A stretch of DNA of 64,000 nucleotides from Brevibacterium sp. UMB1308A (GCF_030230605.1 NZ_JASPDO010000006.1:1-64000); one strand, 5' to 3'; numbered from the stretch's first letter, positions 1 through 8,872 are shown. Notes: generated by a model from the sequence alone, not told the origin. Program-made: numbers and translations.

Positions 1-358
1 CGACACTGGCCACTGTGGCCACCTCACCCGTAGGCAACACCACACACGCCACCACATCATCCACACCCACAGACCCAAAAGCGGTCGGGGCTGCACTTGA
101 ACTTACTCCCGCGGCCTCGTTTGTTGCTCCGCCTGTGACGAGTGGGCCAGCCCCGGGATTAGAGGTAAACACTGCGTGTAAACCATGAGTGAACTCATCT
201 ACTGGGGTGATGTGGGCGCTAATCACAGCAGCTACGGCTTCGGCTTGTTTCACACTCGCTTCGTCCATCATCCGTGTGGTGTTTTTGACTGTTTCGAATA
301 GTTCAGCAGCCGGGCCGTCGTGCATGTCGTTGCGCGTATCCGCGTGTGTTGTGGTCAT
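1..358 (-). CDS. Unidentified protein, N-terminal part (runs off the window)
   Basis: An open reverse frame of 119 codons starts at ATG 358-356 and leaves the window without a stop. The start is set by a strong Shine-Dalgarno (AAGGAGGTG) 7 bases upstream. The product begins MTTTHADTRNDMHD and is soluble-looking, rich in Ala, Val and Thr; no domain can be named from this fragment. The upstream SOS-like box suggests a DNA-damage-inducible gene. LexA-controlled DUF222/HNH (13E12-type) proteins are common in actinobacteria and are one possibility, but this is only inference from the promoter. Confidence 0.7.
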   Translation of the reverse strand, partial: MTTTHADTRNDMHDGPAAELFETVKNTTRMMDEASVKQAEAVAAVISAHITPVDEFTHGLHAVFTSNPGAGPLVTGGATNEAAGVSSSAAPTAFGSVGVDDVVACVVLPTGEVATVASV

Positions 359-384
359 GTGGGTTCACCTCCTTGATTTCTTCT

Positions 385-413
385 ATTCTATTTGCGTTCG
401 ATTGGCGGGTCAA
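385..413 (-). promoter_or_regulatory. Sigma-70-type promoter of the first gene
   Basis: On the reverse strand TTGACC (413-408) and TAGAAT (390-385) are separated by exactly 17 bases, 27 bases ahead of the ATG at 358. The spacer carries a TCGAAC half-site. Confidence 0.7.
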
Positions 414-443
414 GAGTTTCAGTCGTTTTGTTTCTATTTGTGT

Positions 444-459
444 TCGAACGAGCGTTCAG
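444..459. promoter_or_regulatory. LexA-like SOS box
   Basis: TCGAAC GAGC GTTCAG matches the Gram-positive SOS consensus CGAAC-N4-GTTC (13 of 14 positions of CGAACRNRYGTTYC). It lies upstream of the -35 box of the reverse gene that starts at 358. The 17-mer at 431-447 overlapping it is repeated with two mismatches at 385-401. Confidence 0.55.
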
Positions 460-956
460 TCGCACACACATCCGAACGGGGCTTTCAGAACGGAGGTAAC
501 AGTGCTGAATAAGAGGAGACGCGGACGCCTGCAAACGGACACCAACAGAGGTTTTGAAGGTGTGAAGGCAACAACGCTTTACTTCGCACGCCAGAACAAC
601 CTCGGCAGCGTCACTTCACTGGCGCGAGATTGCGCTTAGCGGCTAGGCAAGCTGGGCGCCCGGACAAGAAACAGCCCCAACCAGACGAAACGGCGCAAAG
701 CGAACAAAACTGCGCAATATAACGCGCCGTATCGCTCGCTTGGCGCCCTTTGGTCATGAAAGATATGCCAAGCACAGAAGCCCCCTGCGAACAGGAATCC
801 TGCAATCTGGCAATGAAATAACACGGCAACCCGCCCTCCGCACATAGCGTGACCGAACCCGTGTGGCTAAACAAGCACACACTTAACACCTTCTGACACT
901 CCAGAAGTGAGAGCGTAAAAACAACGAACTCTTAACGAAGTGGAGCACAAACGAAA
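460..956. other. Gene-poor stretch
   Basis: Short frames exist on both strands but none has a credible ribosome binding site, codon pattern or recognisable product. No tRNA, strong terminator or repeat was seen. It separates a reverse gene from the forward gene at 957. Confidence 0.5.
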
Positions 957-1469
957 ATGAAAACATTCAAGTGGATCGGAATTGGCTGTCTGATCGTATC
1001 CATCGCAGCCGGAATCATTGCGTGCACGTTTCATCTGACAACATGGACCGGGCCAATAGGCACCCCACTGCGTCTGCTTGACGACATCAACGCGCTTACG
1101 GTCCTGATCCTTATCGTCCTCTTTGTGCTCCCTGCCAGCGGGACCCTCGTAGCGCTCATTTACAAAAAACCGCTTACCCCAGCCATTCTCGCTGCAACAA
1201 GCGCTCTGCTCTTGCTAATAGGAACACTGACTTTGGCAGATGTGGTGACCTCAGGCGTTCTGATGTGGGACGGCCAAGCACCGGACGGCAGACCAATCGG
1301 TGGCACGGAAACAACACGGCCAGCTACAGGGTACTTCGCGCTGGTATGCGCGAGTATCCTCCAGCTGGCCGCGACTGTGTTCCTCTTAGTGCAGGTCAGG
1401 GTTGAGAGAAACGCCCGAGGTGCGAGGAAGGGCCTCGACGACACCGGACTCGGAGTTTCGGCGCAGTAG
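957..1469 (+). CDS. Small four-helix membrane protein, function unknown
   Basis: A 170-residue protein with four hydrophobic segments at about residues 5-25, 45-67, 75-98 and 125-147, joined by short loops, so an integral membrane protein. The polar linker between helices 3 and 4 (about 103-122) holds the sequence [13 protein letters not shown]. The C-terminus is basic and polar. I do not recognise a family. The last 84 bases overlap the 3' end of convergent dapD, which shares the space without disturbing its conserved C-terminus. The ATG has only a weak GGAG upstream. Confidence 0.6.
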   Translation: MKTFKWIGIGCLIVSIAAGIIACTFHLTTWTGPIGTPLRLLDDINALTVLILIVLFVLPASGTLVALIYKKPLTPAILAATSALLLLIGTLTLADVVTSGVLMWDGQAPDGRPIGGTETTRPATGYFALVCASILQLAATVFLLVQVRVERNARGARKGLDDTGLGVSAQ

Positions 1470-2318
1470 CATATCGCTCTGACCAGACAGCTCCGACGCC
1501 TTTACGACGGTTCCGTCCTCCAGAGTGACGCGGGTACCTGCAGTCACGTACAGGCCGGCTTCAACAACGCAGTTGTCGCCAAGCGAGATTCCAATACCTG
1601 CGTTGGCGCCCAAAAGGCACTTCTCACCAATTGTGATCTTGGACTTACCGCCACCAGACAGGGTGCCCATAATCGAGGCTCCACCACCAATGTCTGAACC
1701 ATCGCCCACGACGACGCCCTGCGAAATACGCCCCTCAACCATCGCAGCACCCAAGGTGCCCGCGTTGAAGTTGATGAAACCTTCGTGCATGACAGTCGTT
1801 CCGGGGGAGAGGTACGCGCCCATCCGCACACGGTCAGCATCGGCGATGCGCACACCAGACGGCACTACAAAGTCGGTCATGCGCGGGAACTTGTCGATCC
1901 CGTACACCGCTACCGGCCCATTTGCCTGCAAACGCACCCGGGTGGCCTCGAAATTCTCAGGCGAGCAGGCACCTCGGGACGTCCACACAACGTTCTCCAA
2001 CTGCCCGAAAATGCCATCCACATTCACCTCATTAGGGCGAACCAGCCGGTGCGACAGCGCGTGCAGACGCACGTACGCGTCCTCGGCGCCCTGCGGAGCC
2101 TCATCCACCGCAACGGTGACGGTCACGATCTCGGAAGACACACCTCGGACGGGGTCTGTTCCAGTCAAAGGACTCAAGTCCAAATCTTGAACGGCAACCT
2201 CTGCGGCACTTTGGGCTTTTTCTTCCGTGTCTTCAAGCACGGGAGCCGGGTACCACACAGCAAGCGTCGTGTCCTGATACTTGGTCGCCACACCTGTGGC
2301 AGAAATATACGAACTCAT
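1386..2318 (-). CDS. dapD: Tetrahydrodipicolinate N-succinyltransferase, actinobacterial type
   Basis: DapD transfers succinate from succinyl-CoA to tetrahydrodipicolinate in the succinylase branch of lysine/meso-diaminopimelate synthesis. The 310-residue product has a mixed N-terminal domain and a left-handed beta-helix rich in hexapeptide repeats (region [18 protein letters not shown] through [20 protein letters not shown]), as in the actinobacterial DapD family. ATG 2318 (MSSYIS) is preferred over an upstream GTG at 2339 because AAGGTTGG precedes it. It is divergent from dapE, which acts two steps later, with 51 bp between the starts. Confidence 0.95.
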   Translation of the reverse strand: MSSYISATGVATKYQDTTLAVWYPAPVLEDTEEKAQSAAEVAVQDLDLSPLTGTDPVRGVSSEIVTVTVAVDEAPQGAEDAYVRLHALSHRLVRPNEVNVDGIFGQLENVVWTSRGACSPENFEATRVRLQANGPVAVYGIDKFPRMTDFVVPSGVRIADADRVRMGAYLSPGTTVMHEGFINFNAGTLGAAMVEGRISQGVVVGDGSDIGGGASIMGTLSGGGKSKITIGEKCLLGANAGIGISLGDNCVVEAGLYVTAGTRVTLEDGTVVKASELSGQSDMLLRRNSESGVVEALPRTSGVSLNPDLH

Positions 2319-2355
2319 AACACCAACCTTAACGGCCACGCGAAAGTCAGGCAGG

Positions 2356-2361
2356 TAGGCT
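2356..2361 (+). promoter_or_regulatory. -10 box of dapE
   Basis: TAGGCT ends 8 bases before the dapE ATG, so the transcript would be leaderless or have a 1-2 base leader. Confidence 0.45.
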
Positions 2362-2369
2362 TAACAAAC

Positions 2370-3461
2370 ATGACTGATGTTTCACGGCTCATCCCACATT
2401 TGGCAGACCCAGTAGGCCTGACGCGCGAACTCATTGACATCGAATCCGTGTCGGGCAACGAAAAACCAATCGCCGACTCTGTTTACGCGGCTGTCGAACA
2501 CATCAGCGACACAGGCGTTGAACTGGAACTCCTGCGTGACGGAGACACCATCGTTGCTCGCACCCACCAAAACCGCGGGCAACGCATCGTCATCGCAGGC
2601 CACCTAGACACCGTCCCCATCGAGAACAACGTCCCCTCCACCCAAAGCGACGACACCATCTACGGACGCGGAGCCTGCGACATGAAGTCCGGAGTCGCCA
2701 TGCAGTTGTGCGTAGCCGCCGCGCTACGCCAACCCGCATACGACGTGACCTGGGTGTTTTATGACCACGAAGAAGTCGACGCCTCACTCAACGGCCTGGG
2801 GCGCGTGGCGCGCAACCACCCCGAATGGCTCCTCGGCGACTTCGCCATTCTGGGCGAACCTTCAAACGCAGGAATCGAAGGTGGCTGCAACGGAACCATC
2901 CGAGTAGAGGTGCGCGCACAAGGCGTGCGCGCCCACTCAGCACGCGCTTTCGTGGGAGTCAACGCGATCCACAAAATCGCCCCTGCACTGGCCAAACTTG
3001 CTGACTTCGAAGCCCCCACCATCACCGTTGACGGGCTGGACTACCGCGAATCCCTTTCGGCCGTTGGGATCACCGGCGGTGTCGCAACCAACGTGATCCC
3101 TGACGAATGCGTCCTCACCGTCAACTACCGCTTCGCCCCATCGAAGTCCGTGGACGAAGCTGAACAGTTCCTGCGCGACTTCTTCGCCGACTACGACGTC
3201 ACCGTCACAGACGTGTCACCGGGCGCTCGTCCCGGCCTGGACCAAGACATGGCCACCGAGTTCGTGAAGACCGTCGGGCAGGAGCCCAAACCCAAGCTGG
3301 GCTGGACCGATGTTGCGCGCTTCTCAGAACTGGGCATTCCCGCGGTCAACTACGGCCCAGGCGACCCGCTGTATGCCCACCGCGCCGATGAGCAGGTGCC
3401 CGTTTCCGATATCATCACGGCAGTTGAAAAACTTCACGCATTTCTTGAGGCTGATGCATGA
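2370..3461 (+). CDS. dapE: Succinyl-diaminopimelate desuccinylase
   Basis: A zinc peptidase-like M20 enzyme that removes succinate from N-succinyl-LL-diaminopimelate, giving LL-DAP for peptidoglycan and lysine. The 363-residue protein shows the metal-ligand motifs GHLDTVP (about 72), YGRGACDMKSG (about 95) and DHEEVD (about 130), and a dimerisation lid with GVRAHSARAFVGVNAIHK. The same frame stays open upstream through antisense dapD, but the ATG at 2370 gives the family's normal N-terminus (MTDVSRLIPHLADPVGLT). It overlaps the next gene by 4 bp (ATGA), implying translational coupling. Confidence 0.95.
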   Translation: MTDVSRLIPHLADPVGLTRELIDIESVSGNEKPIADSVYAAVEHISDTGVELELLRDGDTIVARTHQNRGQRIVIAGHLDTVPIENNVPSTQSDDTIYGRGACDMKSGVAMQLCVAAALRQPAYDVTWVFYDHEEVDASLNGLGRVARNHPEWLLGDFAILGEPSNAGIEGGCNGTIRVEVRAQGVRAHSARAFVGVNAIHKIAPALAKLADFEAPTITVDGLDYRESLSAVGITGGVATNVIPDECVLTVNYRFAPSKSVDEAEQFLRDFFADYDVTVTDVSPGARPGLDQDMATEFVKTVGQEPKPKLGWTDVARFSELGIPAVNYGPGDPLYAHRADEQVPVSDIITAVEKLHAFLEADA

Positions 3462-4204
3462 CCGACCAGAATGTCTACCGCAAGGGGCCCATGTACTTCA
3501 AGGGCCGCCACGTCCCAACCACTACAACGGATCAGCGACTTTTAGCTCCGCAGTCCGAGGTGTCATGGCTTCACGAGGACCCATGGCGCGTGCTGCGCAT
3601 CCAAGCGGAGTTCGTCGAAGGTTTTAGTTCTCTGGCGGAGCTGGGCCCGGCCATTTCGCTGTTTGGCTCGGCTCGTCTGCGTGAAGGCACGCCGGAGTAT
3701 CAGTGCGCACGCGACGTGGCCGCCGGAATTGCGGAGGCCGGGTACGCCGTCATCACGGGCGGTGGCCCGGGGCTCATGGAGGCGGGTAACCGTGGGGCCG
3801 CCGAGGTGGGTGGCACCTCTGTTGGTTTGGGTATCGAGTTGCCGTTCGAGCAGGGCATGAACCAATACGTAGAGATCGGAATGAATTTCCGGTACTTCTT
3901 CGTCCGCAAAACCGTGTTCTTGAAGTACTCGCATGGTTTTGTGGTGCTTCCCGGCGGGTTTGGGACCCTCGACGAACTGTTTGAGGCCCTCACCATGGTG
4001 CAGACCAAGAAGATGATGGCGTTTCCTATTGTGCTCGTGGGCCGATCGTACTGGTCGGGTCTTCTTGAATGGATCCGCGAACAGCTTTTGGCTCACCAGA
4101 CGATCTCACCGAACGACCTTGACTATGTGACGCTGGTGGACACTGCTGAAGAAGCGGTTGCCGCCGTCACGCGTGGGCTCGGCCCGCACTCAAAGGTGAA
4201 CTAA
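3458..4204 (+). CDS. LOG family protein (TIGR00730 Rossmann-fold)
   Basis: LOG proteins are lysine-decarboxylase-fold phosphoribohydrolases that release a free base from nucleoside 5'-monophosphates (cytokinin activation in plants); the physiological substrate in this bacterium is unknown. The 248-residue protein carries the signature GGGPGLMEAGNRGA (about 105) and the catalytic PGGFGTLDELFE (about 168). It overlaps dapE by 4 bp and is followed 2 bases later by the DivIVA-like gene, so the three probably form one operon. This dapE-LOG neighbourhood is common in actinobacteria. Confidence 0.9.
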   Translation: MTDQNVYRKGPMYFKGRHVPTTTTDQRLLAPQSEVSWLHEDPWRVLRIQAEFVEGFSSLAELGPAISLFGSARLREGTPEYQCARDVAAGIAEAGYAVITGGGPGLMEAGNRGAAEVGGTSVGLGIELPFEQGMNQYVEIGMNFRYFFVRKTVFLKYSHGFVVLPGGFGTLDELFEALTMVQTKKMMAFPIVLVGRSYWSGLLEWIREQLLAHQTISPNDLDYVTLVDTAEEAVAAVTRGLGPHSKVN

Positions 4205-4206
4205 TC

Positions 4207-4605
4207 ATGTGGATACTTCTGGGAATCATCGCCGCTCTTGCCGTGCTAGCCGTAGCTGTCGCGGGCTCAATGGGTCTGTTCGACTCGCCCATGACTCAGA
4301 ATCCTGATCAGCTATCTGAACTGGACATCACGGACGAGAATCCTCGTTTCGCCCCTGCGATGTTCGGGTACAGCCGCAATGATGTGGACACGTACGTCAC
4401 TCGGCTCCACGACCGTATTCGCGAGTTGGAAGGTGCGTCGGGGGAGCCGGGGGAAACCAGCGCTCCGGGTGAGCAAGGGGATCCGAAGGAAGGTTCCCCC
4501 GAGGTGGCAAAGGACTCGTCAGAGTCGGCAGAAAGTTCCCCCGAGGCGGCACAGGTTGCCGATGCCACCTCGGCTCGTGTGAAGAATTCGGCACGTGACA
4601 AGTGA
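4207..4605 (+). CDS. Membrane-anchored DivIVA-domain protein
   Basis: 132 residues: an N-terminal hydrophobic segment (about 2-24), then a short DivIVA-like stretch with FGYSRNDVDTYVTRLHDRI (about 56-74), then an acidic, Glu/Ser/Pro-rich tail likely to be disordered. The FGYxxxDVDxYV pattern is typical of DivIVA/DUF domains that bind membranes or polar growth machinery. The start has AAGGTG upstream. Its role is unknown; the operon context gives no specific partner. It overlaps the downstream mannosyltransferase gene by 4 bp (GTGA). Confidence 0.75.
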   Translation: MWILLGIIAALAVLAVAVAGSMGLFDSPMTQNPDQLSELDITDENPRFAPAMFGYSRNDVDTYVTRLHDRIRELEGASGEPGETSAPGEQGDPKEGSPEVAKDSSESAESSPEAAQVADATSARVKNSARDK

Positions 4606-5768
4606 CACGTGACGCTGTGGCCACCCGCCTGATGCGGTCGCCTGTGTGGGCCCAGGCGCTTGTCGTTTATGTCTTGTCGCGGTTGCTTACGCTCATGATC
4701 GTGGCCAGTGCTGCGGGCCACCAAGGCGAAACCCCGTGGAACGGCCCAGGCGGCCCAAGCCTCATTGAGTACCTCAACTTTTGGGACGCAGGCTGGTATG
4801 AACGGATCTGGACCGAAGGGTATCCGGCCCCATTGCCTCTGAGGGAAGATGGCTCCGTAGCCCAAAACGCGTGGGCCTTTTATCCGTTGTACCCGTGGTT
4901 AGTGGGCGCTCTGAGCTCGGCAACGGGACTGGACTTTCAGACCCTGGCTGTTATCACCTCGGTGGTGTGCACGGGCGCGGCATCCGTAGTGATTCTCTAC
5001 CTGTTCAGGAAGTTCGCTGACCCTGCCCAAGCTCTCACCGGGCTCGCGTTCTTCCTGGTGTTCCCGGCGACCGCGACCCTCATGGCAGGCTATGCGGAAG
5101 CCATGGCCATCCTTTTCCTTGCCCTTGCTCTGCTGCTCATCGCCCAGCGCCGCTATCTGCTCGCCATCCCCGTAGTTGTCCTCATGGACATCACCCGCCC
5201 CATCGGTGTGGGCTTTTCATTCTTCATGCTGATCCACTTGCTGTGGCGCTGGCTGGGCCCGGAACCGTACCCCAAGCGTGAAGTCATCACCTCGTGGACG
5301 CTAGGCATTCTCAGCTGTGTTGCGGCCCTACTGCACCCTGCGTTTGCGTGGTGGAAGACCGGCCAGTTTGATGCGTACACATCAACGGAATCTGCATGGA
5401 CCGGGCACTCTGATGTGTTCATCCAGTGGATCGACCGGGCAGACCGCATGGCCGGGCCACTGGGCATCGTCGTGTTCCTAGCGCTCCTGGCCGTAGGAGC
5501 AGTGATCCTGTTTACTGCCCCCGGAAAAGCGATGGGCCACGTCAACCGCCAGTTCGTCCTGGGCTACTCCGTGTACCTCTTGCTTTTTTTCACGCCACAG
5601 ACCTCAACTTTTAGGCTTCTGCTCCCGCTGTTTCCGTTGGCACTGGTGATTGCGCGCCCAGCGTCGTGGACTCTGCGGTGGGTTGTTGTAGTGGCGTCGG
5701 CGCTCTTACAGATCTGGTGGGTGACGTCGCTGTGGAGCTTGGGCGCCTCACCCGGTTCGCCACCATAA
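4602..5768 (+). CDS. PIG-V-like membrane mannosyltransferase
   Basis: A 388-residue polytopic membrane protein with about nine hydrophobic segments. The first extracytoplasmic loop contains WDAGWYERIWTEGYP and WAFYPLYPWLVG, the Asp/Trp-rich signature of bacterial PIG-V (GT-C fold) transferases that use polyprenyl-phosphate-mannose. Such enzymes in actinobacteria mannosylate lipids or glycans of the envelope; the acceptor here cannot be told. The GTG start at 4602 overlaps the previous stop. The C-terminus is Gly/Ser/Pro-rich and short. Confidence 0.75.
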   Translation: MTRDAVATRLMRSPVWAQALVVYVLSRLLTLMIVASAAGHQGETPWNGPGGPSLIEYLNFWDAGWYERIWTEGYPAPLPLREDGSVAQNAWAFYPLYPWLVGALSSATGLDFQTLAVITSVVCTGAASVVILYLFRKFADPAQALTGLAFFLVFPATATLMAGYAEAMAILFLALALLLIAQRRYLLAIPVVVLMDITRPIGVGFSFFMLIHLLWRWLGPEPYPKREVITSWTLGILSCVAALLHPAFAWWKTGQFDAYTSTESAWTGHSDVFIQWIDRADRMAGPLGIVVFLALLAVGAVILFTAPGKAMGHVNRQFVLGYSVYLLLFFTPQTSTFRLLLPLFPLALVIARPASWTLRWVVVVASALLQIWWVTSLWSLGASPGSPP

Positions 5769-5852
5769 ACCTGCGTTCATGACATTGTGTATGCACAACC
5801 TCGCGCGATAGTGGATAATTAGAAGCACAATTCGTGATTGAAAGGATTCTTC

Positions 5853-6023
5853 ATGGCAGCTCAGAAGCCACGCACCGGTGACGGTCCCCTCGAAGTGACG
5901 AAAGAAGGCCGTGGCCTGGTTCTACGTCTCCCCATTGAAGGTGGCGGACGCTTGGTCATTGAGGTCAGTCAGGAAGAAGCACAGGATCTGGCTCAAACCT
6001 TGAATGAAGCTCTCGGGCAGTAA
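5853..6023 (+). CDS. DUF3117 small protein
   Basis: A 56-residue conserved actinobacterial protein (MAAQKPRTGDGPLEVTKEGR at the N-terminus, then LRLPIEGGGRLVIEVS). It matches DUF3117, whose function is unknown, over its full usual length. The ATG at 5853 is chosen because AAAGGA lies 6 bases before it; a TTG 15 bases upstream is in frame but would sit on the ribosome binding site. It is monocistronic, closed by the hairpin terminator at 6049. Confidence 0.9.
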   Translation: MAAQKPRTGDGPLEVTKEGRGLVLRLPIEGGGRLVIEVSQEEAQDLAQTLNEALGQ

Positions 6024-6048
6024 CCGTCAGGCTTGTACGGGCAGAATT

Positions 6049-6074
6049 TCCCGCGGTTCTCCGCGGGATTTTTT
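6049..6074 (+). terminator. Rho-independent terminator of the DUF3117 gene
   Basis: Perfect 8-bp stem TCCCGCGG / CCGCGGGA with a TTCT loop followed by six T residues. Confidence 0.9.
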
Positions 6075-6130
6075 GTGCCCTGGAAGCGCCCCGTTTACCC
6101 CTACTGTCCCAGCGCCCCGGCTTACACCGC

Positions 6131-6763
6131 TCAGTCCGCACGGATGAGCGCCAACAGTCCAGCGTCTACAGGTAACAGGACACGCTCGGTGTTGGGCACC
6201 TCGGATACGTAGGTGAGCATCCTGCGGGTCGCCGAGGTGGTCGCTGAGCGGTCTGCCGGGTTGGCGACCGCACCGGCTGCCATCGCGTTGTTCACCACGA
6301 TCAACCCACCTGCGCGGAGTTTGCTTAACGCCATGGGGAAGATTTCGAGGTGATTGAGCGGCTCGGTGTCTAAAAACACCAGGTCATAAGAGTTCTCAGC
6401 CAGTCGTGACAAAACGTTTTGGGATTGGCCGGTGATCATGCGGGCGCGGTGTCGCGAAATGCCTGCCACGTCAAAAAGTTCGGGCACCACTGCTTGCCGC
6501 TGCGGGTCAGTGTCGATCGTGGTGAGAACCCCGCTGGGCGGCATTGCAGAAAGAATAGTGACCGCTGAAACTCCCGTCCCCGTTCCCACTTCAATCGCCG
6601 AGGTGGGTCGGGCTAGCCGTGTCAGCATCGACAGAACGTGGGTGGACGTGGCTCCCAGCGGGGCGCAGTGGAATTCGGAAGCGAGCGAACGTGCCGCGTC
6701 AATCACTGCGTCACTGTGGTGAAAACGGTCCGCAAACTGTGCAGCGGCTGGCAGATTGCGCAC
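6131..6763 (-). CDS. O-methyltransferase (class I SAM-dependent)
   Basis: A 210-residue methyltransferase of the caffeoyl-CoA/catechol O-methyltransferase type. The SAM-binding glycine loop is AIEVGTGTGVSAVTIL (about 57-72), followed by the acidic IDTDP and the LVFLDTEPL motif. Its substrate is unknown. The GTG start at 6763 is supported by AGGAGG 5 bases upstream; the nearer ATG overlaps that site in another frame. It is divergent from tatB. A homologous methyltransferase next to tatB and mrp is also found in mycobacteria (sigE region), but no sigE lies between them here. Confidence 0.85.
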   Translation of the reverse strand: MRNLPAAAQFADRFHHSDAVIDAARSLASEFHCAPLGATSTHVLSMLTRLARPTSAIEVGTGTGVSAVTILSAMPPSGVLTTIDTDPQRQAVVPELFDVAGISRHRARMITGQSQNVLSRLAENSYDLVFLDTEPLNHLEIFPMALSKLRAGGLIVVNNAMAAGAVANPADRSATTSATRRMLTYVSEVPNTERVLLPVDAGLLALIRAD

Positions 6764-6803
6764 GCATCCCTCCTGTTCTTTTCCGGTTAAGTCTAACGGT
6801 AGA

Positions 6804-6809
6804 TAGAAT
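6804..6809 (+). promoter_or_regulatory. -10 box of tatB
   Basis: TAGAAT ends 7 bases before ATG 6817, placing the transcript start at or next to the start codon. Confidence 0.45.
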
Positions 6810-6816
6810 GGACGGC

Positions 6817-7218
6817 ATGTTTGGCATCAACGGAACAGAGATGATCATTCTGATCGTCTTGGCCCTGATAGTCATAGGGCCATCGCGGATGCCAGAGTAC
6901 GCAAAAAAGTTAGGCGAATTCGTTAAAACCTTTCGCCGGAAAGCCCTGGACGCGCGCCGTGCAGTCCGCGAAGACTTTGGCGACGAATTCGACCTTGATT
7001 GGCAGAAGCTCGATCCACGCCAGTACGACCCCCGGCGCATTGTCCGCGAGGCACTAGCCGAAGAAGACGGCCAACATGCCCAACAGATTCAGCAGGGACA
7101 TCAGAGTCAAGCGGCCACCCAAACAGCAGTCACGGTGAGTCCCATTGAACGCTACATGGAACAGGCCAAGAAACGTGACCGTTCCAAACCGGCCCCCTTC
7201 GATTCTGAAGCCACTTAA
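6817..7218 (+). CDS. tatB: Sec-independent protein translocase subunit TatB
   Basis: TatB forms the twin-arginine substrate receptor together with TatC. The 133-residue product has the family layout: N-terminal transmembrane helix MFGINGTEMIILIVLALIVI, the GPSRMPEYAKKLGEF hinge and amphipathic helix, then a charged helical tail. ATG 6817 gives the standard MFGIN start and fits the leaderless -10 box; an ATG at 6808 lies inside that box. Its stop overlaps the stop of convergent mrp by 4 bp. Confidence 0.9.
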   Translation: MFGINGTEMIILIVLALIVIGPSRMPEYAKKLGEFVKTFRRKALDARRAVREDFGDEFDLDWQKLDPRQYDPRRIVREALAEEDGQHAQQIQQGHQSQAATQTAVTVSPIERYMEQAKKRDRSKPAPFDSEAT

Positions 7219-8312
7219 GACGGGGTGACGCCCAAGGAGCGGCCGGAAAGACCTCGGGAGCGGTGGGACAGCTCATGCGCCATGTCACTGAACACAGTAG
7301 AGGCCACGGACTCCGGGTGCGCAATCACCGCGGGGGTTCCGTCGTCACCACCTATCCGAACCGGCGGGTCTAGGGGAACCTGACCCAAAACGCGCACCGA
7401 GTAATCCAGGGTGTCCGTGAGGTTTTGCGCGACGTCGTCGCCACCTCCGGAGCCAAACACGTCGAGGGTGGAACCGTCGGGCATGGTCATGTGCGACATG
7501 TTTTCAATCACGCCTGCTACTTTTTGGGACGTCTGCACTGCGATTGAGCCCGCGCGTTGCGCCACCTGGGCTGCCGCGTGTTGAGGCGTGGTGACCACCA
7601 GCAGTTCAGACTGGGGGAGCAGCTGGGCTACCGAGATCGCAATGTCCCCGGTCCCTGGTGGCAGGTCCAGAAACAGCACGTCCAAATCGCCCCAGTGAAC
7701 ATCGGTGAGGAACTGTTCAAGCGCGCGGTGCAACATGGGCCCACGCCACACAATCGCCTGGTTGGTTCCAATGAACATACCGATACTCATGACCTTCACG
7801 CCGTGGGCCACACGTGGCAGGATCATGTCGTCAACCCGGGTGGGCTGCCCAGTGATACCGAACATGCCCGGAATCGAGAACCCGTAAATGTCAGCGTCGA
7901 TGACTCCCACTTTGAGGCCCTGTTTGGCCATTGCTGCAGCCAAGTTAGTGGTCACTGACGACTTGCCCACGCCACCTTTTCCAGAAGCAACGGCGTAAAT
8001 GCGGGTCAGGCTGTCCTTAAACGGGTTGGAACGTTTGAGCTTATTGCGCAGTTCGGCCCGCTGTTCGGGTGTCATGGTACCTAAGTGGACTGTCACTTCG
8101 GTGACTCCATCGACGGCCGAAACCGCCTGTTCAGTGTCGCGAGTAATGGTGTCTTTGAGCGGACAACCCGCAATGGTGAGTAGAACAGTCACCTCAACGT
8201 GACCGGAGTCTACTTTGACGGTGTCCACCATTCCCAGCGTGACAATATCCACGCGAAGTTCAGGGTCAATGACGGTGCTCAGAGCCTTCATTACCGCGTC
8301 GCGGTCAACCAC
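7215..8312 (-). CDS. mrp: Mrp/NBP35-family iron-sulfur cluster carrier ATPase
   Basis: 365 residues: an N-terminal MIP18/DUF59 domain (about 1-85, with VIDPELRVDIVTLGMV and IAGCPLKDTI), then a ParA-like P-loop ATPase with the deviant Walker A SGKGGVGKSSVTTN (about 110). Mrp proteins carry and deliver Fe-S clusters. The CxxC pair found in many Mrp proteins near the C-terminus is not visible, as in several actinobacterial homologues. GTG 8312 is chosen because GAGGAGGT lies 5 bases upstream; a GTG at 8339 would be before that site. Confidence 0.88.
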   Translation of the reverse strand: MVDRDAVMKALSTVIDPELRVDIVTLGMVDTVKVDSGHVEVTVLLTIAGCPLKDTITRDTEQAVSAVDGVTEVTVHLGTMTPEQRAELRNKLKRSNPFKDSLTRIYAVASGKGGVGKSSVTTNLAAAMAKQGLKVGVIDADIYGFSIPGMFGITGQPTRVDDMILPRVAHGVKVMSIGMFIGTNQAIVWRGPMLHRALEQFLTDVHWGDLDVLFLDLPPGTGDIAISVAQLLPQSELLVVTTPQHAAAQVAQRAGSIAVQTSQKVAGVIENMSHMTMPDGSTLDVFGSGGGDDVAQNLTDTLDYSVRVLGQVPLDPPVRIGGDDGTPAVIAHPESVASTVFSDMAHELSHRSRGLSGRSLGVTPS

Positions 8313-8416
8313 TACAACCTCCTCATAGGTCTTTTTCACTCTACCGTCTGACTGCGGCTGGCCTCAGTCGGGTGATTTAATCTGCGGGGCAGAACCACCA
8401 TAATGGGAGTATGAGC

Positions 8417-8872
8417 ATGCAACGTAACGTGATGCCCACGGGCGAAATTTTAGGCACTTATCGTAGTCGTGAAGAAGCCCAGGCTACGATCTCGTATCTC
8501 GCTGAGAACGGTTTTAACGTGCGCGCGCTGTCGATTGTGGGATCCGACGTCCGCATCGTAGAGACGGTTATGGGGATCACGTCATGGGCACAAGCAGCCG
8601 GCCGAGGTGCTCTGACAGGCGCGTGGCTGGGTCTTCTGTTCGGTTTGCTCATGTCTTTCTTTTCAGGCGAAGAAACCCTCAGCTCAGGTGGCCTGCTGCC
8701 AGGCGTCATCATTGGTGTAGGACTGGGAATGCTGTGGGGAATTGTCACCCGCGCAATCATGGGACGCAAAAACAAAGTCATCGCCCGCCCGCAGGTGATT
8801 GCAAACGAGTTTCAACTGCTGTGCAACCCCATGCAGGCAAACGAAGCGCGAGCCCTGCTGAGCAAACGCTAA
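8417..8872 (+). CDS. General stress protein 17M-like / YflT-domain membrane protein
   Basis: A 151-residue protein. The N-terminal part (GEILGTYRSREEAQATISYLAENGF) resembles the YflT/general-stress-protein 17M fold that often has a ferredoxin-like shape; a glycine-rich double hydrophobic hairpin follows (about 55-75 and 90-112). The function is unknown. Two ATGs compete, at 8411 and 8417; GGGAG is 7-8 bases from the second but only 1 from the first, so 8417 is preferred. The stop overlaps the convergent peptidase gene by 4 bp. Confidence 0.75.
   Translation: MQRNVMPTGEILGTYRSREEAQATISYLAENGFNVRALSIVGSDVRIVETVMGITSWAQAAGRGALTGAWLGLLFGLLMSFFSGEETLSSGGLLPGVIIGVGLGMLWGIVTRAIMGRKNKVIARPQVIANEFQLLCNPMQANEARALLSKR

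Noticed and set aside
611..889. Reverse frame in the gap before 957
   Set aside because: It has cysteine-rich, non-native composition and no plausible start site.
1785..2369. Long N-terminal extension of the dapE frame
   Set aside because: It runs antisense through the conserved dapD coding region; the ATG at 2370 gives the normal DapE N-terminus.
4308..4865. Long antisense frames such as this one, and 1525-2190, 3563-4096, 34503-35264 and 35418-36164
   Set aside because: They mirror well-supported genes on the opposite strand and have no ribosome binding site or domain character.
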